Below are positions 36,101 through 47,495 of a stretch of 64,000 nucleotides of DNA, in pieces. The notes beneath the pieces were generated by a model, which searched no databases, was not told the origin of the DNA, and saw only the letters and a list, made by a program, of their open reading frames with translations. How positions within the stretch are numbered: position 1 is the first letter of the stretch; each line of letters begins with the position of its first letter. The position numbers were made by a program, and so were the translations under genes. The stretch is taken from NCBI GenBank assembly GCA_033782935.1, contig JAWQEG010002491.1, forward strand, positions 67,001 to 131,000, written 5' to 3'. This DNA is from Petrolisthes cinctipes (lineage: Eukaryota; Arthropoda; Malacostraca; Decapoda; Porcellanidae).

Positions 36101-39100
36101 GTTGAATTTGTTATAATTAAAGTATATTTATATTGCTAAATTATTTTCTGATATTATCTCACTCTTTTTCATTGAATTAATTAATTTCAATAAATTATTT
36201 ATTGAATTTGCTCCACCATGCCGTCCTGGATAAAAATACCATCACCTACCCTGGTTCACGGAGCCTTTGCTTCACCAGTGCTATCCAAACCTTGTTTGCA
36301 AAGCAAGTGTGAAAACCCCTTTATGAGTTGATAATATCTAGCTTCCCAATATATGATGGAGTAAGTTAAAGGAATCATTTCTTCCTGACCACAGAATATC
36401 AAAGTTAGACATTGGCTTCAAGCACTTACCTTGAAATAGTTGTCATACGGAATCCTGCTTTGTGCATATCTCTGCTTGCCGTAACATAATGGAATCCTGC
36501 CTTGTGCATGTCTCTTTTTCATGCCTTAACAGATCTCATACATTGCACTTGACTAGACTCATAAATTATTGTTTGCAAAGATTATATATTTCCAACTCGG
36601 TAAAGGTGCAATGAGTTACGAGTGGATGCAGTTTTAAATTTCATGGGGTCAGGATACCCACTGATAACCTCATTAAACTTGGTACCAGAACTCCAGTAAT
36701 ATTTATACTACATGTTATTTTGACAGGTGAAAAGGCCTCTAGCCAACTGCCTCACATTATGCCAGACTACATGCTGGTGTTTGCAGTTCCCATCCTCGCT
36801 CACATGCCTGACTTCAAGGACCCAAGTGACATGGCCCAACTCATGCGGATCCGTTCCTGCCTTTGGTACATCCTTGAACCTCTTATGACCAAAAATGATG
36901 CCTACTGCTTTGGATTTTATAAAGCATTAATTGAACAAATGAAAAACCACAAAGATGCTATAAAACCTGAGGATGAAATAACAAACCAGGTAAGTATGTT
37001 GATATGTTATGGAACCACTGTCCATTGATGTTATTTACATATATTTTATGCTTCATGATGTTTATTTCTTGCACAAGGTACCTTTGTCAGCCTTTTTGAT
37101 ATATAAATTGCCCATGGTTGATCAAAATTATTCTAGCCAACTGTGTATTAACCTGGTAATGAAAGAGAATGTCAGAGTTGTTGTATTGCTATAATTCATA
37201 TTAGAATGAAAGTTTCTTCAGTTGGGCTTGAAGCAAACTATAGCTGTTACAGTGAATTCAAATGTATATTTTGATATTATTATAGAAAATTGCATACAGT
37301 TATAGGTACTAGAATCAACAGTGAAGGCTGAAGGAACTGGAGTATGATATTGTGTAAATATAACTTGTTTTCCATATTTTGTTGAGTAATGTTTTGCTTC
37401 AGTTGATGGCACTGCTTTTGTTGCCAGAAGTGGAATTTTGGAAGTTAGCATTGGGCACGAATGACTTAAGGGGGTAATCCATTTTTGTTATATTGGAGTG
37501 TCTTGATTCCTCCAAAGTATGCTAGGAAACAGGACCAAATGAACAAACATAAAAGTGTTCTGTTGCTTGCAATAGTTTGGAGGAATCATTTGCTCCAGAT
37601 TTACGAACAGTGTACTTCCCCCTTAAGCTACAATTACAATTGTTTTGATTTTGGAAAAAATATATTAATTTACGTATGTCTCTGGTTGTAATTATTATAA
37701 TGGTCTGATTACATCCAAGTCATGCCTCCAGATACCTTAGCCATTTGAAAAATATGCTCCTAATATTTTCCTCATTTAACTTGACACCAAGAAGCCAGAT
37801 TGTCAAATCTATACAGTGGGGCCCCTTGGATAGCGATACTACTATTCCGCTAAAATGGTCACTAACTTAGAAACCGCTATCTGAGGGGCAATCTTCTTAC
37901 CTAAAAAAAATATTATAGTCCCGCCTTCTTCAACCAAACCCCTTAATTTTCCCCCATTTTCTCCTATAAACATTAATATTCTGTTACATTTCTTCAATAA
38001 TAAAACATATCATACTTAACATGCAAAAGGATAAACAAACTTGCCTTTATACATGTATTTTCGAAATATATTTATTGATAAAAGAGTGACACTGGCGGTC
38101 ATCACGGCCCTGCTGTTGGTTCAGCCCACCCTCCATCTCTCGTATCTCGCCTTCCTCTCGTCGTAACACACTCTGATGAAATTCATTCTCGATTCGAAGG
38201 GCCTCTGTTTCCTCATGTTCCCAGCCATCATACAGGTCCACCTCAAGTTGAACAGGGGGCATGTCAACATCGTCCTCTTCGTCAGACGAGGCATTCAGTA
38301 TGGCTCGTCTTTGTGCCTCAAACATTTCATGCTGCTGACTGAAAAATCGCGTGATCAGTGTCTGGCTTCTTGCATTAATTTTTTCATTCAAGTTTTCAGA
38401 GAAAATTTTTGTCAGATCTCGAAAATAAACTAGGGCTTGGTCTCGAGAGTTAAATTGAAGAGCCGTGACTTTATCCTGAACTTGGGACAGCACAGCCAGG
38501 ATTTCGGATAAGTACTTCTCTGTAGGTTCATTTGGCTTTATTTCTTCTTCCTTGTCCTCTTGCTTTTCCTCTTCTTTCTCTTCATCTTGGTTCAGCATTT
38601 CCTCGGCAGTTTCTTCTCTATCTTCACCTCCTACCAAGTCTACAATTTCTTCCTCCGACACACACGAGAGTCCTAGCACAGCTCTGATGACGTCAGCAGT
38701 CTCACTCGCCTACCCCCGAAGTAAAAGCCATGATATTATAAACACATAAATGGCCGAACAATAAATGGGATGGAAGAAAAGGTTACAACCTTACAACAAT
38801 AGAGTGCCCGTGATGAGTTGAACAGTGAACACTTGAATAGACGCGGGTCAGACTGTGTCACTATTAGGCTTGGGCGGTAATTTATACAAGCACCAAATCC
38901 GACCTTGGCAACTCTGCTCACCCACCCGCAAAAAAAAAATGAAGATCAACTAATTTTGCGCTGACCAGCAGGGTTCGACCTTGGCAACACTGCCCACCCG
39001 CCCGCACCAAATGAAAGACCATATAGGCTCGCTAAGCAGATAAGCGCTAACCGTGCAGAATTAATCGCTATGAGATAGTTTCTTTCCTGTCGCTATGCAT

Positions 39101-42100
39101 GGAATCGCTACTTAAAATAACGCTATCTGAGGGGCCCCACTGTACAGTACTGTTGCTATTTTACTGTCTTTTTTTTTTTCTCTCTCTCTTTGGTTTGTTT
39201 TGAAAAGTTTCTTAAATTAATTTTAGTGTATGATCTTTATTTGGATAGATCATAATTATGACGTATGTTGATTTGCTTTTCATACAGAAACTGTGGGCAG
39301 TGTGCGACTTAGCAATGGGTCTCATCCTCTCCAAAACCACTAGTTTTGAAATGAGGGCATTCCCCTCTGAACCCAGAATACCTCCCATGTACTTCAAGAA
39401 GCATGAAGATCCTGACTTTGTAAATGGTAAGAATGAAATAATGTATTCTCATATACCAGTACAGTAATTTGTTGGCAGAGCTAGTTTATAATTTGCTTTT
39501 AGATTCATTGATTACTGTATTCTGAATTATTTGAAGAGTGAACAAGAACTATAGTAATATCAGGAGTCACACACTATTAGATCATGATAGATAAAGTTTA
39601 ATGAATGACATTGGTTTATCATTATGCTATTAAAACAACCGTAGCTGTTCAATGTCTATGACTATATGGATGGTTGTATGAGGGAGATGAAAGCCTGGGA
39701 GCCAAGCTGAGGCTGAATGAAGTAAATTGGTCCTTGGTGGCAAGTTAATTTGCTGATGATACTGTGTTGATGGCTGAGAGTGAAAGGGAGTTCAGAGGGT
39801 GGTGGATGAGTTTCAGTCCATGTGTAAACGAAGGTAGAATTGTGAGCATGGAAGTAAAAAGGGGATTACAAAATAGTATAATCCTGCCAACACTGACATA
39901 TGCATCAGAGACATGGACATGGAGTAGGGCTCACCAGTCTAGAATAGGTGCAGTGAAAATGAGTTACTTGAGAGGAGCATGTGGATTTACCAGGTGGGAT
40001 GGAGAAAGTAATGAGAGATGTGGTATGAGTGAGAAGGCAATTGGTATTGAGTGGTTGAGAGAGTAAAGCATAATACATTGAGGTGGTTTGGACATGTGGA
40101 GAGAATGCAAGACATGGAGTTTGCAAAGAAGGTGTATAGAAGTGAAGTTGTGGGACCTGGTGTGAGAGGCAGACCTCCGGTTAAATGGCAGAACAGAGTG
40201 GAAGAGTATGTAAAGGAGAGAAACATGAGGGGCAGAGGAGGGCTTGACCAAGTAAGGAGGGAGTGTTGGAACAGGGAAAACTGGAGACACTTTTGCCGTG
40301 GCCACCCCCTTGGGGGAAGTTCCCCGAGGGAACGAGGCATCAGAGCTATAGATAGATAGATAGAATAATAATCTATACATATTTCCAACAGCCACATCCT
40401 AAATATTATGATAGCAGAGGTTATTGAAAGTCATACTAATATATGAAACAAATTAGATTGCCTACTGTATTGTAAAATTAAGACTGTCCCAAAGCTGAGA
40501 TCATTCTCTTAGTGTCTCGGACACAAAATGTTTTGAAAATATTTTTGCCGTTATATCACTAACCACAACATGGAATTTTTTTTCTCAAAAAATAGTAATA
40601 ACTAGTTCAGCTACACACACAAAAAAAATATATATATTTACTTTTTTTAGTATACCCATAAGATGTTCCATAAATTAATTCATCTGGCGAATCTGGCAAC
40701 TTTTTTCAAGATTGCGAATCCTCCAATTGGAGGTAAGGTCATAGGAAAGGTTAGCTCTTTTTCATAACCAAAACTTTCAGCCAGAATGACTGAAGCACTT
40801 GATATATACAGTAGGCTAGACCCCTACAGATTTCCATTTGCACTCAGCTTTAAAAGAATTTTACATAACTGAATCACAGTATATTTTAGCATTAAATGCT
40901 CGGTTTCTTTTTGTATGTCATGAAGTAATGAAAACAAGTGCTGGAGACTGCTTTAATTGCTAAGTTGAAGGCTGGGCACCCTAAATACTTTTGCTCAAGT
41001 TTTCCATCATATCTTCATTTCAAGTCTTGTCCTTTCTCACACCGTAAGAAGAAATGCTTGAATTGGATTTTATATGATTAATGCTATCTTGTTCTCATAT
41101 ATATCTATTTAGATTGGTAGGTAATGGAACAAGAAACAAAGACCAACAGGGAACAAAATGTAAAAATATAATAGAAGATTTACAAAGATTGGCTGAATTA
41201 GCCTGACAGTGACAGAGAAGAATAGGAGAAAATAGATTGAGGTCTCTGTCCTTCAGGGACAAGTAAAGGGCAAAGAGAATGAATTAACTTTTTTTCTTTC
41301 TTTCTATGCAGTAAAGTCCTATCTGCCACCAGAGCTTCAAGTGACAGCTCCCAAGGGATCAACCAAAATTCTCACTGGTGTTTCCAAGAAGGCAGCAGGT
41401 GCACCCAAAACAACAGTTGTCAATAAGACTAGAGCTGAGGTTAGTTAGTACTAAAAGACACCTGTACATAATATTTTATCCTCATGTATGGTTTTTAGAG
41501 TGAAGAGAAATGCTTGTAAGTTTAATGTGGGTATTTTTTATTTTCAAGTAATGATTATGGTATTCGGAAATAGATATATTTGTTGTTTGAATAGTTTTCA
41601 GTTTCTACAGAATACTGTATTTGAATTTCATGTTGCCAAAAGCAAGTAGTTTTGCTGGCTTTAAAAATGGCTACATTAAAATAATAAAGATTTTTTCTGG
41701 TCTCCAGAAATAGCAAAGAAAATATTACTGCACCTGAGGAGTCATTATCATATGTTCATTTTAGGTCATACAACCTAAGCAGCCTTGACATGAAATGGGT
41801 GTAACAGTCCTATTCTTTATTCATTTACAGTTTCTTCAGATTGTTCTTATGCTAAATTATAGAACTGCGATATAGTAAGTACATTGACTCCCATCATACA
41901 GCTATCTTGTGTGAAGAAGAATTTTGTATTGTCTCATTTTGTAAAGACTTCCTGCAAGTACAGTTAGTTTTAGGCATATTTGGGTGTAGGAACTACACAT
42001 TTATGAATAAGTTTCAATTACCTTTTAATTGTAGGATAGTTGTTTAGTATTGTATGTTTATTATGTGTTGTTTTCTGTCGAGTATTGAGTATTGTATGCT

Positions 42101-43456
42101 ACCCTGTTGTTGCCTTCCATGCCATCCCAGGATATAACCACAACCACCAGTAGCAGTATAGACCTACCCGTCATGAAAGAGGTCAAGGTAACCTAAGAAA
42201 TTTTTACACTAGCGAGTTGATGACATGTAGGCTGTTGGTATCGCTTTATTATAAGTATATGGCAGTTAATCATTAAGCTGTTGAAATTTAGCTGAATTTA
42301 AGTAGAAGTTTCCTATATTTTCACCAAAAAATATCTTTGTTGTAGTAAAAAAAATTCTTGGGCCTGAAGGATGACCCCCTCCTCCCACCTGTAAATAACA
42401 TTATCACCAACATGATAAAGGTGGTGGTGGATTTCCTCCACTCTCCCTTCCACCGGCTATATAAGAGTTAGAATACTCTCATGGTTTCTAGGAACAAAAT
42501 TATAGTTATTGATAAGAATATATATAAACTACAGCAGTATAATTTACCTCTAATCCCTTTTTCTATCCCCTAATATCATTCTACATTATATGACCAAGTA
42601 GTGGGTAGTGAAGATGTGCCGTAAATTTGCCACGAACATGCTCCTATAAATGTTTATTCCAATTGTGTTTTTAGTTTTGCTGTGCGACAGTTATCATGTG
42701 ATGTTCAAACTTACATTCAACTCTACTATAGATAAAAAAATTATAGATGATAATTAATATTCTAATTCATCACGTGATATGAATTGCTTTATCAGGCTTG
42801 TCATTCCTTCACAAAACTACGGTATTTATTACAATTCAGTAAGCATCCAGAACTACTATTGTATTGATTAGTATTTTATTGTATATATTTCTGTCCTATA
42901 TTTTCTGTATGGTTCAGGCTGCTTGCATTTATGTCCATGGTAAGGACCTCCCAGTTGATTTCCTTTTCTTTTCTTTATCTGGTGCAGCAAAGTGAGGATA
43001 CCCTAATGGATGATGAAACAACTACAAACCTCTCCAACACACGTAAGAGAGGCCGCACCGGTCTTGGTTTGGGTGAAGACTTGGACCAGGAAGAGGAAGA
43101 TGAGGAAGAGGACAGCACCACATTGTCTGGATTATTGCCAAATCCACCAGCATCTTCCTCTACCTCGGCCAGCTCGTCAGCCGGTCCTGTCAGTAAGAGA
43201 GGTCGTATTGGAGGAGCAATAGATGCAGCCTCAAATAGGATATCCAGGTGAGAACTTGTGTTAAGAGTGAAATAGAAGTGATATCTTTAATTGCAAATAA
43301 AGTTGGAAATGTGCTGTAGGTATATGATTGATTAGTACTTGATTGCTGTTGATAATATCTACCTAGAAATTATGGCTCTTTGATATACTGTACACTGATT
43401 AAGTTCTCTATTATTCCAACAGTTATCTACAGAAAGAGACTAATGGGAAGACGTGA
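21142..43456 (+). CDS. PDS5: PDS5, cohesin-associated HEAT-repeat regulator, 23 coding exons, about 1287 aa
   Basis: Exons: 21142-21288, 22126-22275, 22593-22777, 27294-27501, 28286-28411, 28868-29001, 29568-29705, 29928-30036, 30362-30513, 30744-31128, 31464-31685, 32445-32595, 33310-33461, 34136-34261, 34662-34915, 35202-35325, 35455-35674, 36727-36989, 39288-39426, 41312-41439, 42131-42187, 42988-43247, 43423-43456. All junctions are GT-AG and in phase. The protein follows animal PDS5 throughout: YPPG near the start, VYAPEAPY (the APDA-type motif, residues 87-92), [22 protein letters not shown] followed by IRKEAM (the basic patch), and the [13 protein letters not shown] block. PDS5 binds cohesin with WAPL or sororin in the nucleus and controls release and maintenance of sister-chromatid cohesion. 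Residues about 1191-1287 form a Ser/acidic tail with two KRGR motifs, reminiscent of AT-hooks. The 57-nt exon 21 is in frame and could be skipped. The tiny last exon is the least certain part: ACGTGAGTAG there could also be a splice donor. Confidence 0.95.
22791..22859. mobile_element. 69-bp hairpin MITE, TA-flanked
   Basis: Nearly the whole insert is an inverted repeat: CAGTCATGACACAAAGTCCT and TGACCA on the left, with TGGTCAAGGACTATGTGC and TGCGACTG on the right. TA lies on each side. It starts 13 bp after the donor of PDS5 coding exon 3 and directly abuts the pogo element, with one TA between them. Confidence 0.65.
23375..23902 (-). mobile_element. Full-length tRNA(Ala)-derived SINE, nested in the pogo element
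   Basis: On the minus strand it opens with a tRNA-like head: GTGCTGATGG, box A TGTAATGGTTAGCACAC, an anticodon stem CTCGC...GCGAG around loop CCAGCAC (anticodon AGC, Ala), and box B GGTTCGATTCC. A body of about 430 bp follows, ending CAGTCTGGGAAACTACAAC and an AACAATAAC tail. The acceptor stem is mismatched, so it is a SINE and not a tRNA gene. Confidence 0.8.
23908..24005 (-). mobile_element. 3' fragment of the same SINE family
   Basis: Tail-end sequence of the same family (CAGACTGTATAGCCGAGCAG with TTGTTATTG tail on the plus strand). The full-length SINE appears inserted into the tail of this older fragment, giving SINE-in-SINE nesting. Confidence 0.65.
24185..26569 (-). pseudogene. Degraded pogo-type (DDE_1) transposase
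   Basis: Minus-strand pieces in order: 26569-26270 (basic, Gly/Arg-rich N terminus and helix-turn-helix-like part), 26300-25986 (ending in the [14 protein letters not shown] motif with the first catalytic Asp), about 25985-25680 (containing [10 protein letters not shown] with the second Asp), and 25643-25359 ([19 protein letters not shown] with the third acidic residue). A C-terminal region resumes at 25097-24678. Reading frames change at about 26290, about 25975 and about 25650, and there is an in-frame TAG near 25799, so it cannot make an intact enzyme. It belongs to the transposon at 22862-27103. Confidence 0.85.
27741..27902. repeat. 81-bp tandem duplication containing a SINE tail fragment
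   Basis: Two copies of aattcagatatttagttgttg... to gaggaagaccatga are virtually identical (27741-27821 and 27822-27902). Each contains CAAGCTGTCTGGCTGAGCAG, related to the 3' end of the SINE at 23375. It lies in PDS5 intron 4. The high identity implies a recent duplication. Confidence 0.8.
31875..31995 (-). repeat. Box B-bearing tRNA-like fragment (possible SINE)
   Basis: On the minus strand GGGTTCGAATCCC is a perfect box B, but the upstream part is too short and unpaired for a tRNA. It lies in PDS5 intron 11. Confidence 0.25.
32666..33115. mobile_element. Tc1/mariner-type MITE, 450 bp, PDS5 intron 12
   Basis: The ends CAGTATACTCCCACTATTTC and, inverted, CAGTATTCCCCCATTATGTC are flanked by TA. 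The subterminal words TGACTCCGATAAA (left) and CCGACTCCGATAAA (right) are in the same orientation. There is no coding capacity. Confidence 0.6.
34544..34569. repeat. Poly-T tract in PDS5 intron 14
   Basis: An uninterrupted run of about 26 T ending in a CACAG that could mimic an acceptor. The acceptor actually used, by reading phase and homology, is at 34660-34661. Confidence 0.6.
37466..37626. mobile_element. Palindromic TTAA MITE, copy C3 (PDS5 intron 18)
   Basis: TTAA-flanked, from TTAAGGGGGTAATCCATTTT to GTGTACTTCCCCCTTAA. The core GATTCCTCCAAAGTATGC pairs with ATAGTTTGGAGGAATCAT. It is very close to the copies at 5721 and 15791. Confidence 0.9.
37814..39142 (-). mobile_element. Tigger-like non-autonomous transposon, 1.33 kb, PDS5 intron 18
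   Basis: Terminal inverted repeats share CAGTGGGGCCCCT and GATAGCG and are flanked by TA (37812-37813, 39143-39144). Further GCTATCTGAGGGG words sit inside. The interior carries one open frame, 38679-38047 on the minus strand, which has no catalytic domain. Confidence 0.85.
38047..38679 (-). CDS. C-terminal-tail ORF left in the Tigger-like element, 210 aa
   Basis: An open frame of 210 codons, very acidic at the start (residues 9-50, rich in Glu) and then helical ([18 protein letters not shown]...). The start [15 protein letters not shown] resembles the linker after the DDE domain of Tigger/jerky-type transposases, so this looks like the tail of a transposase whose HTH and DDE parts were deleted. 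No catalytic motif is present. Whether it is expressed is unknown; it is most likely a remnant. Confidence 0.55.
   Translation of the reverse strand: MLGLSCVSEEEIVDLVGGEDREETAEEMLNQDEEKEEEKQEDKEEEIKPNEPTEKYLSEILAVLSQVQDKVTALQFNSRDQALVYFRDLTKIFSENLNEKINARSQTLITRFFSQQHEMFEAQRRAILNASSDEEDDVDMPPVQLEVDLYDGWEHEETEALRIENEFHQSVLRREEGEIREMEGGLNQQQGRDDRQCHSFINKYISKIHV
39640..40376 (+). mobile_element. LINE fragment with reverse-transcriptase 3' end, PDS5 intron 19
   Basis: Pieces in shifting frames: [16 protein letters not shown], then [12 protein letters not shown] (the RT catalytic FADD motif, about 39745), then [13 protein letters not shown] and MSYLRGACG, then [12 protein letters not shown] and [16 protein letters not shown]. 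The coding part ends near RGHPLGGS and is followed by (GATA)n at 40361-40376, probably the 3' tail. It is 5'-truncated and frameshifted. The clade is not certain; the C-terminal WFGHVERM region is common in RTE-like invertebrate LINEs. Confidence 0.85.
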
Positions 43457-45907
43457 GTAGACAGTCGTATTGAAAATCTAAAAGACAGAGATGGAAGTAA
43501 ACTTAAAAATGAAGAATACTGTAGAGCGACTCAGTTCCATACAGTATGTGTCAGAAACCATTGTCATCCTTTTCTTATATGCCGTTTATGGGGATAGCCT
43601 CTTGAAATTTCTCCAGGGGACTTGATCCTTAAAGTAGTCCTACATAGTGTCCATACCAAAGCTTAGGAATATTGCAATGTGTGGACTGAGTGCAAATGTT
43701 GTAGCAACAGTCTGTGTTCCTCCCTTTTTCTTTTCCAAAGGTAATGGTAGGTTGCATCTCTTGAAAGTGCAGTCAGTCAAGGGTATTGCTGTACATGGGC
43801 CAGGGTGAGGGAGAAGCTAACGGATTAATTTGTCATTTATATTATGTGTTGTGTTATTTTTTTAGCATTTCTTTTCACAGTTGGGAAATAATCCATCCCA
43901 TCCCTTACTTCAGTACTCTATAAAATTCATGCAGAGTGGAGATGGTGTGTAGGTTAGGTTTTTCCTTTCATAAGTGGAGTCTGTTATATATATTGATCTT
44001 GTATGGTCTCCATAAACAAAGCAGTCAATAATAATAAGCTGAAGTGTCTTTGGCAGACAGTGGGCAGCTCCATTGTGTCTTGCAGATTATTAATTTATTT
44101 TTTCACTGCTTAAGTACACTTTATTTCAGGTGCGAGTAGTACAGTGCCAGACTCGAGATATTTCATAGACAGAAATTTGATGTATCTGCTGATATATAAG
44201 GATTTTAAACCAGAATTTTGACAATTATTTCACATATCTTAGTATGTCAGTGATGTAATTGGAGGCAGAGTGACAAAGAAAAAGACAATACTGTACATTC
44301 ATATATTTAAAGAATTAAAGCTTTTGTGCCGCAAAGCAAAGAGACCTTTAACTGTGCTAGCCCCCTTAGGTTAGGTGTGAGTGCTGTGTGGGCCTTGTTA
44401 ATTTATGAGTCATATGCTTCAAGACCAGTCAGCAATACACATTTACCTCGTTGACTGTAAAGTTTTTTGGTGCTGGTGAAAGTCACCATATGAATACAAA
44501 TAAATAAGAGAGGAGTGCTTTTTTACAGATATGTGAGCCTAAGTAAGGTGTGCAGTACTGATCTGTATTATGATGAAATTTATCAAATGCATTTCCTTGA
44601 TTAAATTTTCTTGAAAGGGTTTGTGGAAAATGATGGTGCAAAGTACTGGATGGCTTTGGCTTTATGTTAAAAATTTTGGTATGGTAATATGGTATGCTTA
44701 TGAAGTATAGAGTTCCAGTTGGTAGTTCACGGTTTAGTAAACCCTTGTCAGGTCAGCACAATATGGGTCTTAGGCATGCTGACTTATTTGGTTTTCTTAC
44801 TTATGCTCATTGGGGTAGACTGGATGCAATGCAAGGAACTCGTTGCAAGGGAAGAATTTTGAGTTAACGCATCATAATTCGGCATACATGCTGACTTATA
44901 TTTAAATTACCGATTTACTGATTTTTGTTATAACAAGACACTTAGTTAACAAATGCCGACTGTAATGTAATTTTTCCAACTAATTTTATTGACTTTTCAA
45001 ATTCAAATATGATTTTAATTATTGCATATTTCTTTGCCTTGCTGACCTACATGCATATCTGACCTATCTTATGCTGATTTAACAAAAGATTACTGTAATT
45101 AGAAAGCCATTAAGGAAATACCTTTTGGGGCGTAAATGGTAAAACAATAATGGTTAAAATGCCTGTTGATATCTGTATGTGACTAAGTAATAATTGAATC
45201 AGTTATATTTGTAAGGTTAGACTGTACTGTATAAGGTAGGATTTGATTTGCAGTATATGTCAAGGTATGTTATGAAAACTAATATGATTTACAAAATGTA
45301 TATTTTAGGAAGTCTTATGTTTATTATGACAATTTGTCAAGTGTGAATATATGTAAGTTTCATTGAGTAATCTTTAAATTTTTAAGTAAAATTATGGATG
45401 TTCATAATTTCATGTAATTAACTAAATGTTAGTTGGTAATCAGTTATGTTGCAACAATGAATGAAGGTGGAAAAAAAAACACATTTGTGGGTTACTAATC
45501 TTTCATGTTATGCTTAAAGAATCAATAATTTTTTCTGGAAAAACGATTTTTAAAATTGTGATGCAGTCACATTGTTCTTGTAGACACTATGATGTTAGTT
45601 TTCAGTTTTGGTTGAATTTTTGAAAAACATAAGGTAAGATCATTAATATTTGCACATACCACATACTTACTCCATCATTCCATTTTCACCCATGCAGAGA
45701 CTATATGGTATGTTCATTCCATGGTTAAATTTGTATTCAAGTTAGTTTTATAATAGTTTATTTATACCTACATTATGTCATTCATTCTTAAATTCACCTT
45801 TAACATATTCTTTGTGTTAGACCAAGGTGGAACTATTTACTGTCAGCAAGTTTGGTCTCGTCTTGGAGTTTTAATATGATTATGGTGATTATATGAAGGT
45901 TGATCTT
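43457..45907 (+). other. Downstream of PDS5: probable 3' UTR then intergenic
   Basis: AATAAA-type signals occur at about 43297 (inside the last intron, not usable), and near 44505 (acaaataaataag), which would suit a long 3' UTR. The rest is AT-rich with no gene seen. Confidence 0.35.
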
Positions 45908-46055
45908 TTAAGGGGCCTGTGTTGTTGACAAAGGATTGGAAGTTACTGATTCCTCCACACTGCCACAGAGCAACACACAAATTAGTAGAGGCTTGTTTTG
46001 TGGCATAATTGAAGGAATGAACATCCTCCAATGTCAAACATTGCAGGCTCCATAA
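45908..46055. mobile_element. Palindromic TTAA MITE, copy H
   Basis: It runs from TTAAGGGGCCTGTGTTGTTG to GCAGGCTCCATAA. The arms TTACTGATTCCTCCACACTG and GGCATAATTGAAGGAATGAA, with an inner TGCCACAGAGCAACACAC region, follow the family plan. The right TTAA is mutated. Confidence 0.75.
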
Positions 46056-46539
46056 AGGCTGACCAGTAAGACACCTGCCTCATCTTTTAAGTTATATTTC
46101 AGAATAGGTCTGCTTTTATGATGTGATGTACAATACAAAGTATAAATTATGAAGGAAAATATTATTGTACAGTTATAACAAGGTATTGAGCGTATGATAC
46201 AACATGGAGTGAATCTATAGTAGGCTGTATTAACATGAACCTGATAGATGCAGGAGGTGCAAATTGATGTCCTTAGAATAAGATATAATATTTTGACTAC
46301 CTAAATATTTCAGATTCCTTCTTTATGCATTCAAAATAAATTGTCAATATGCATGGTCAATACTCAGTAAATGATGAATTATTACAATGAACATTTATGT
46401 TTGTCATATTTCACTCGGTATTATTCTTTACATGCTGATAAAAAAAAAAAAAAATGAATTTGAATATCTGTTAAGCCAGTTACATTTTATATTGAATATA
46501 TTTTGCCCATTGGATATAAGGGTTCTTTCTTTGCCAGAG

Positions 46540-47090
46540 TTTAGATTGGTGCTCATCATCATCATCAATACTGTGTTTCCCCTTTTCAATTGGTTGGGGA
46601 CTCCCCTCATGTTCTTGCATCCATGACAAAACTGCCTATATTAAGCCATGGTGAAATGAGCCACTCCATGAACCATCAGGTAAAACTGTGTTGCCAGCCG
46701 TAATATACACTCCTGCCTATCATACACAAATTCTTTTGCATCACCATTTCTTATCCACCCTCTCACACCATATTGTATCATCTTATTAGGTCTTCTCCAT
46801 TTCCTGTCCTGCATAATCCCTTTCATACTCTTGTTTCACCACATGCCCATACCATCTCAGACAATTTTCCCTTACTCTCTCTTTTTTTTTTTTTCCAAGT
46901 GGTTTACTCACACTACAGTACTTCATTCATAGATATCAGTATTTCTCAACTTGTTACTTTTTCAAACTACACACACTTTTCAGCATACTCATCTGTACTA
47001 CTCTCACTATCATTTTCTCATTCATGCATCACCAAAGTTTCACCACCATATGATAGTATGGGTATTAACACTCCCATATGATATCCTTTT
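46540..47090 (-). repeat. Diverged dispersed repeat, paralog of 59841-60290
   Basis: Both stretches share a run like ccCTCATGTTCTTGCATCCATGACAAAA, then atatacactcc, ttcatac and caccttattc-like words in the same order. A minus-strand reading hints at a decayed transposable-element protein (TMCF/HDKKW-type words), but I cannot name the family. Confidence 0.45.
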
Positions 47091-47326
47091 GCAGCCTCGG
47101 TACTTAAGTTCTAACTTGTGATTTCATCACACCCAGTATTTTTCTCCCATGGGTTACTCATTTTGGTATTTCCTTATTACTCTTTCCTCTCTCTTCCAGT
47201 ATTGGTACATGTATTACCAAGAGAAAATGCGGAACTTGTCATTTGTTAATAAAGGATGAGATTAGCGCAGATACTATGTACAATCCAGTATATAGTTGGA
47301 TTATTATTTGCTACCATGACAATGTA

Positions 47327-47495
47327 TTGAAGGTTAAAGTGGGTAAAACGTACAATATTCAGCAAATTGGAGGCTACTGATTTCTCAGAACATTTTCCAC
47401 AAAGCATACCATACATGCTTAAGTAGTCAGTTTCTTGGGACAGTTTGATGGAATTCGTATCCTGCAATTTGCAGACAAAATGTTAACCCTCTTGA
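47327..47495. mobile_element. Palindromic TTAA MITE, diverged copy I
   Basis: AATTGGAGGCTACTGATTTC on the left pairs with the inverse of GGAATTCGTATCCTGCAATT on the right. Degenerate TTAA-like ends lie beyond. A right-half relative is at 48745-48815 (GTGGGACAGTTTGGTGGAAT ... GCAGACAAAATGTTAACCCT). Confidence 0.6.

Noticed and set aside
39964..40397. Two minus-strand frames of 136-143 residues
   Set aside because: They are antisense to the LINE C-terminal region and show no domain.
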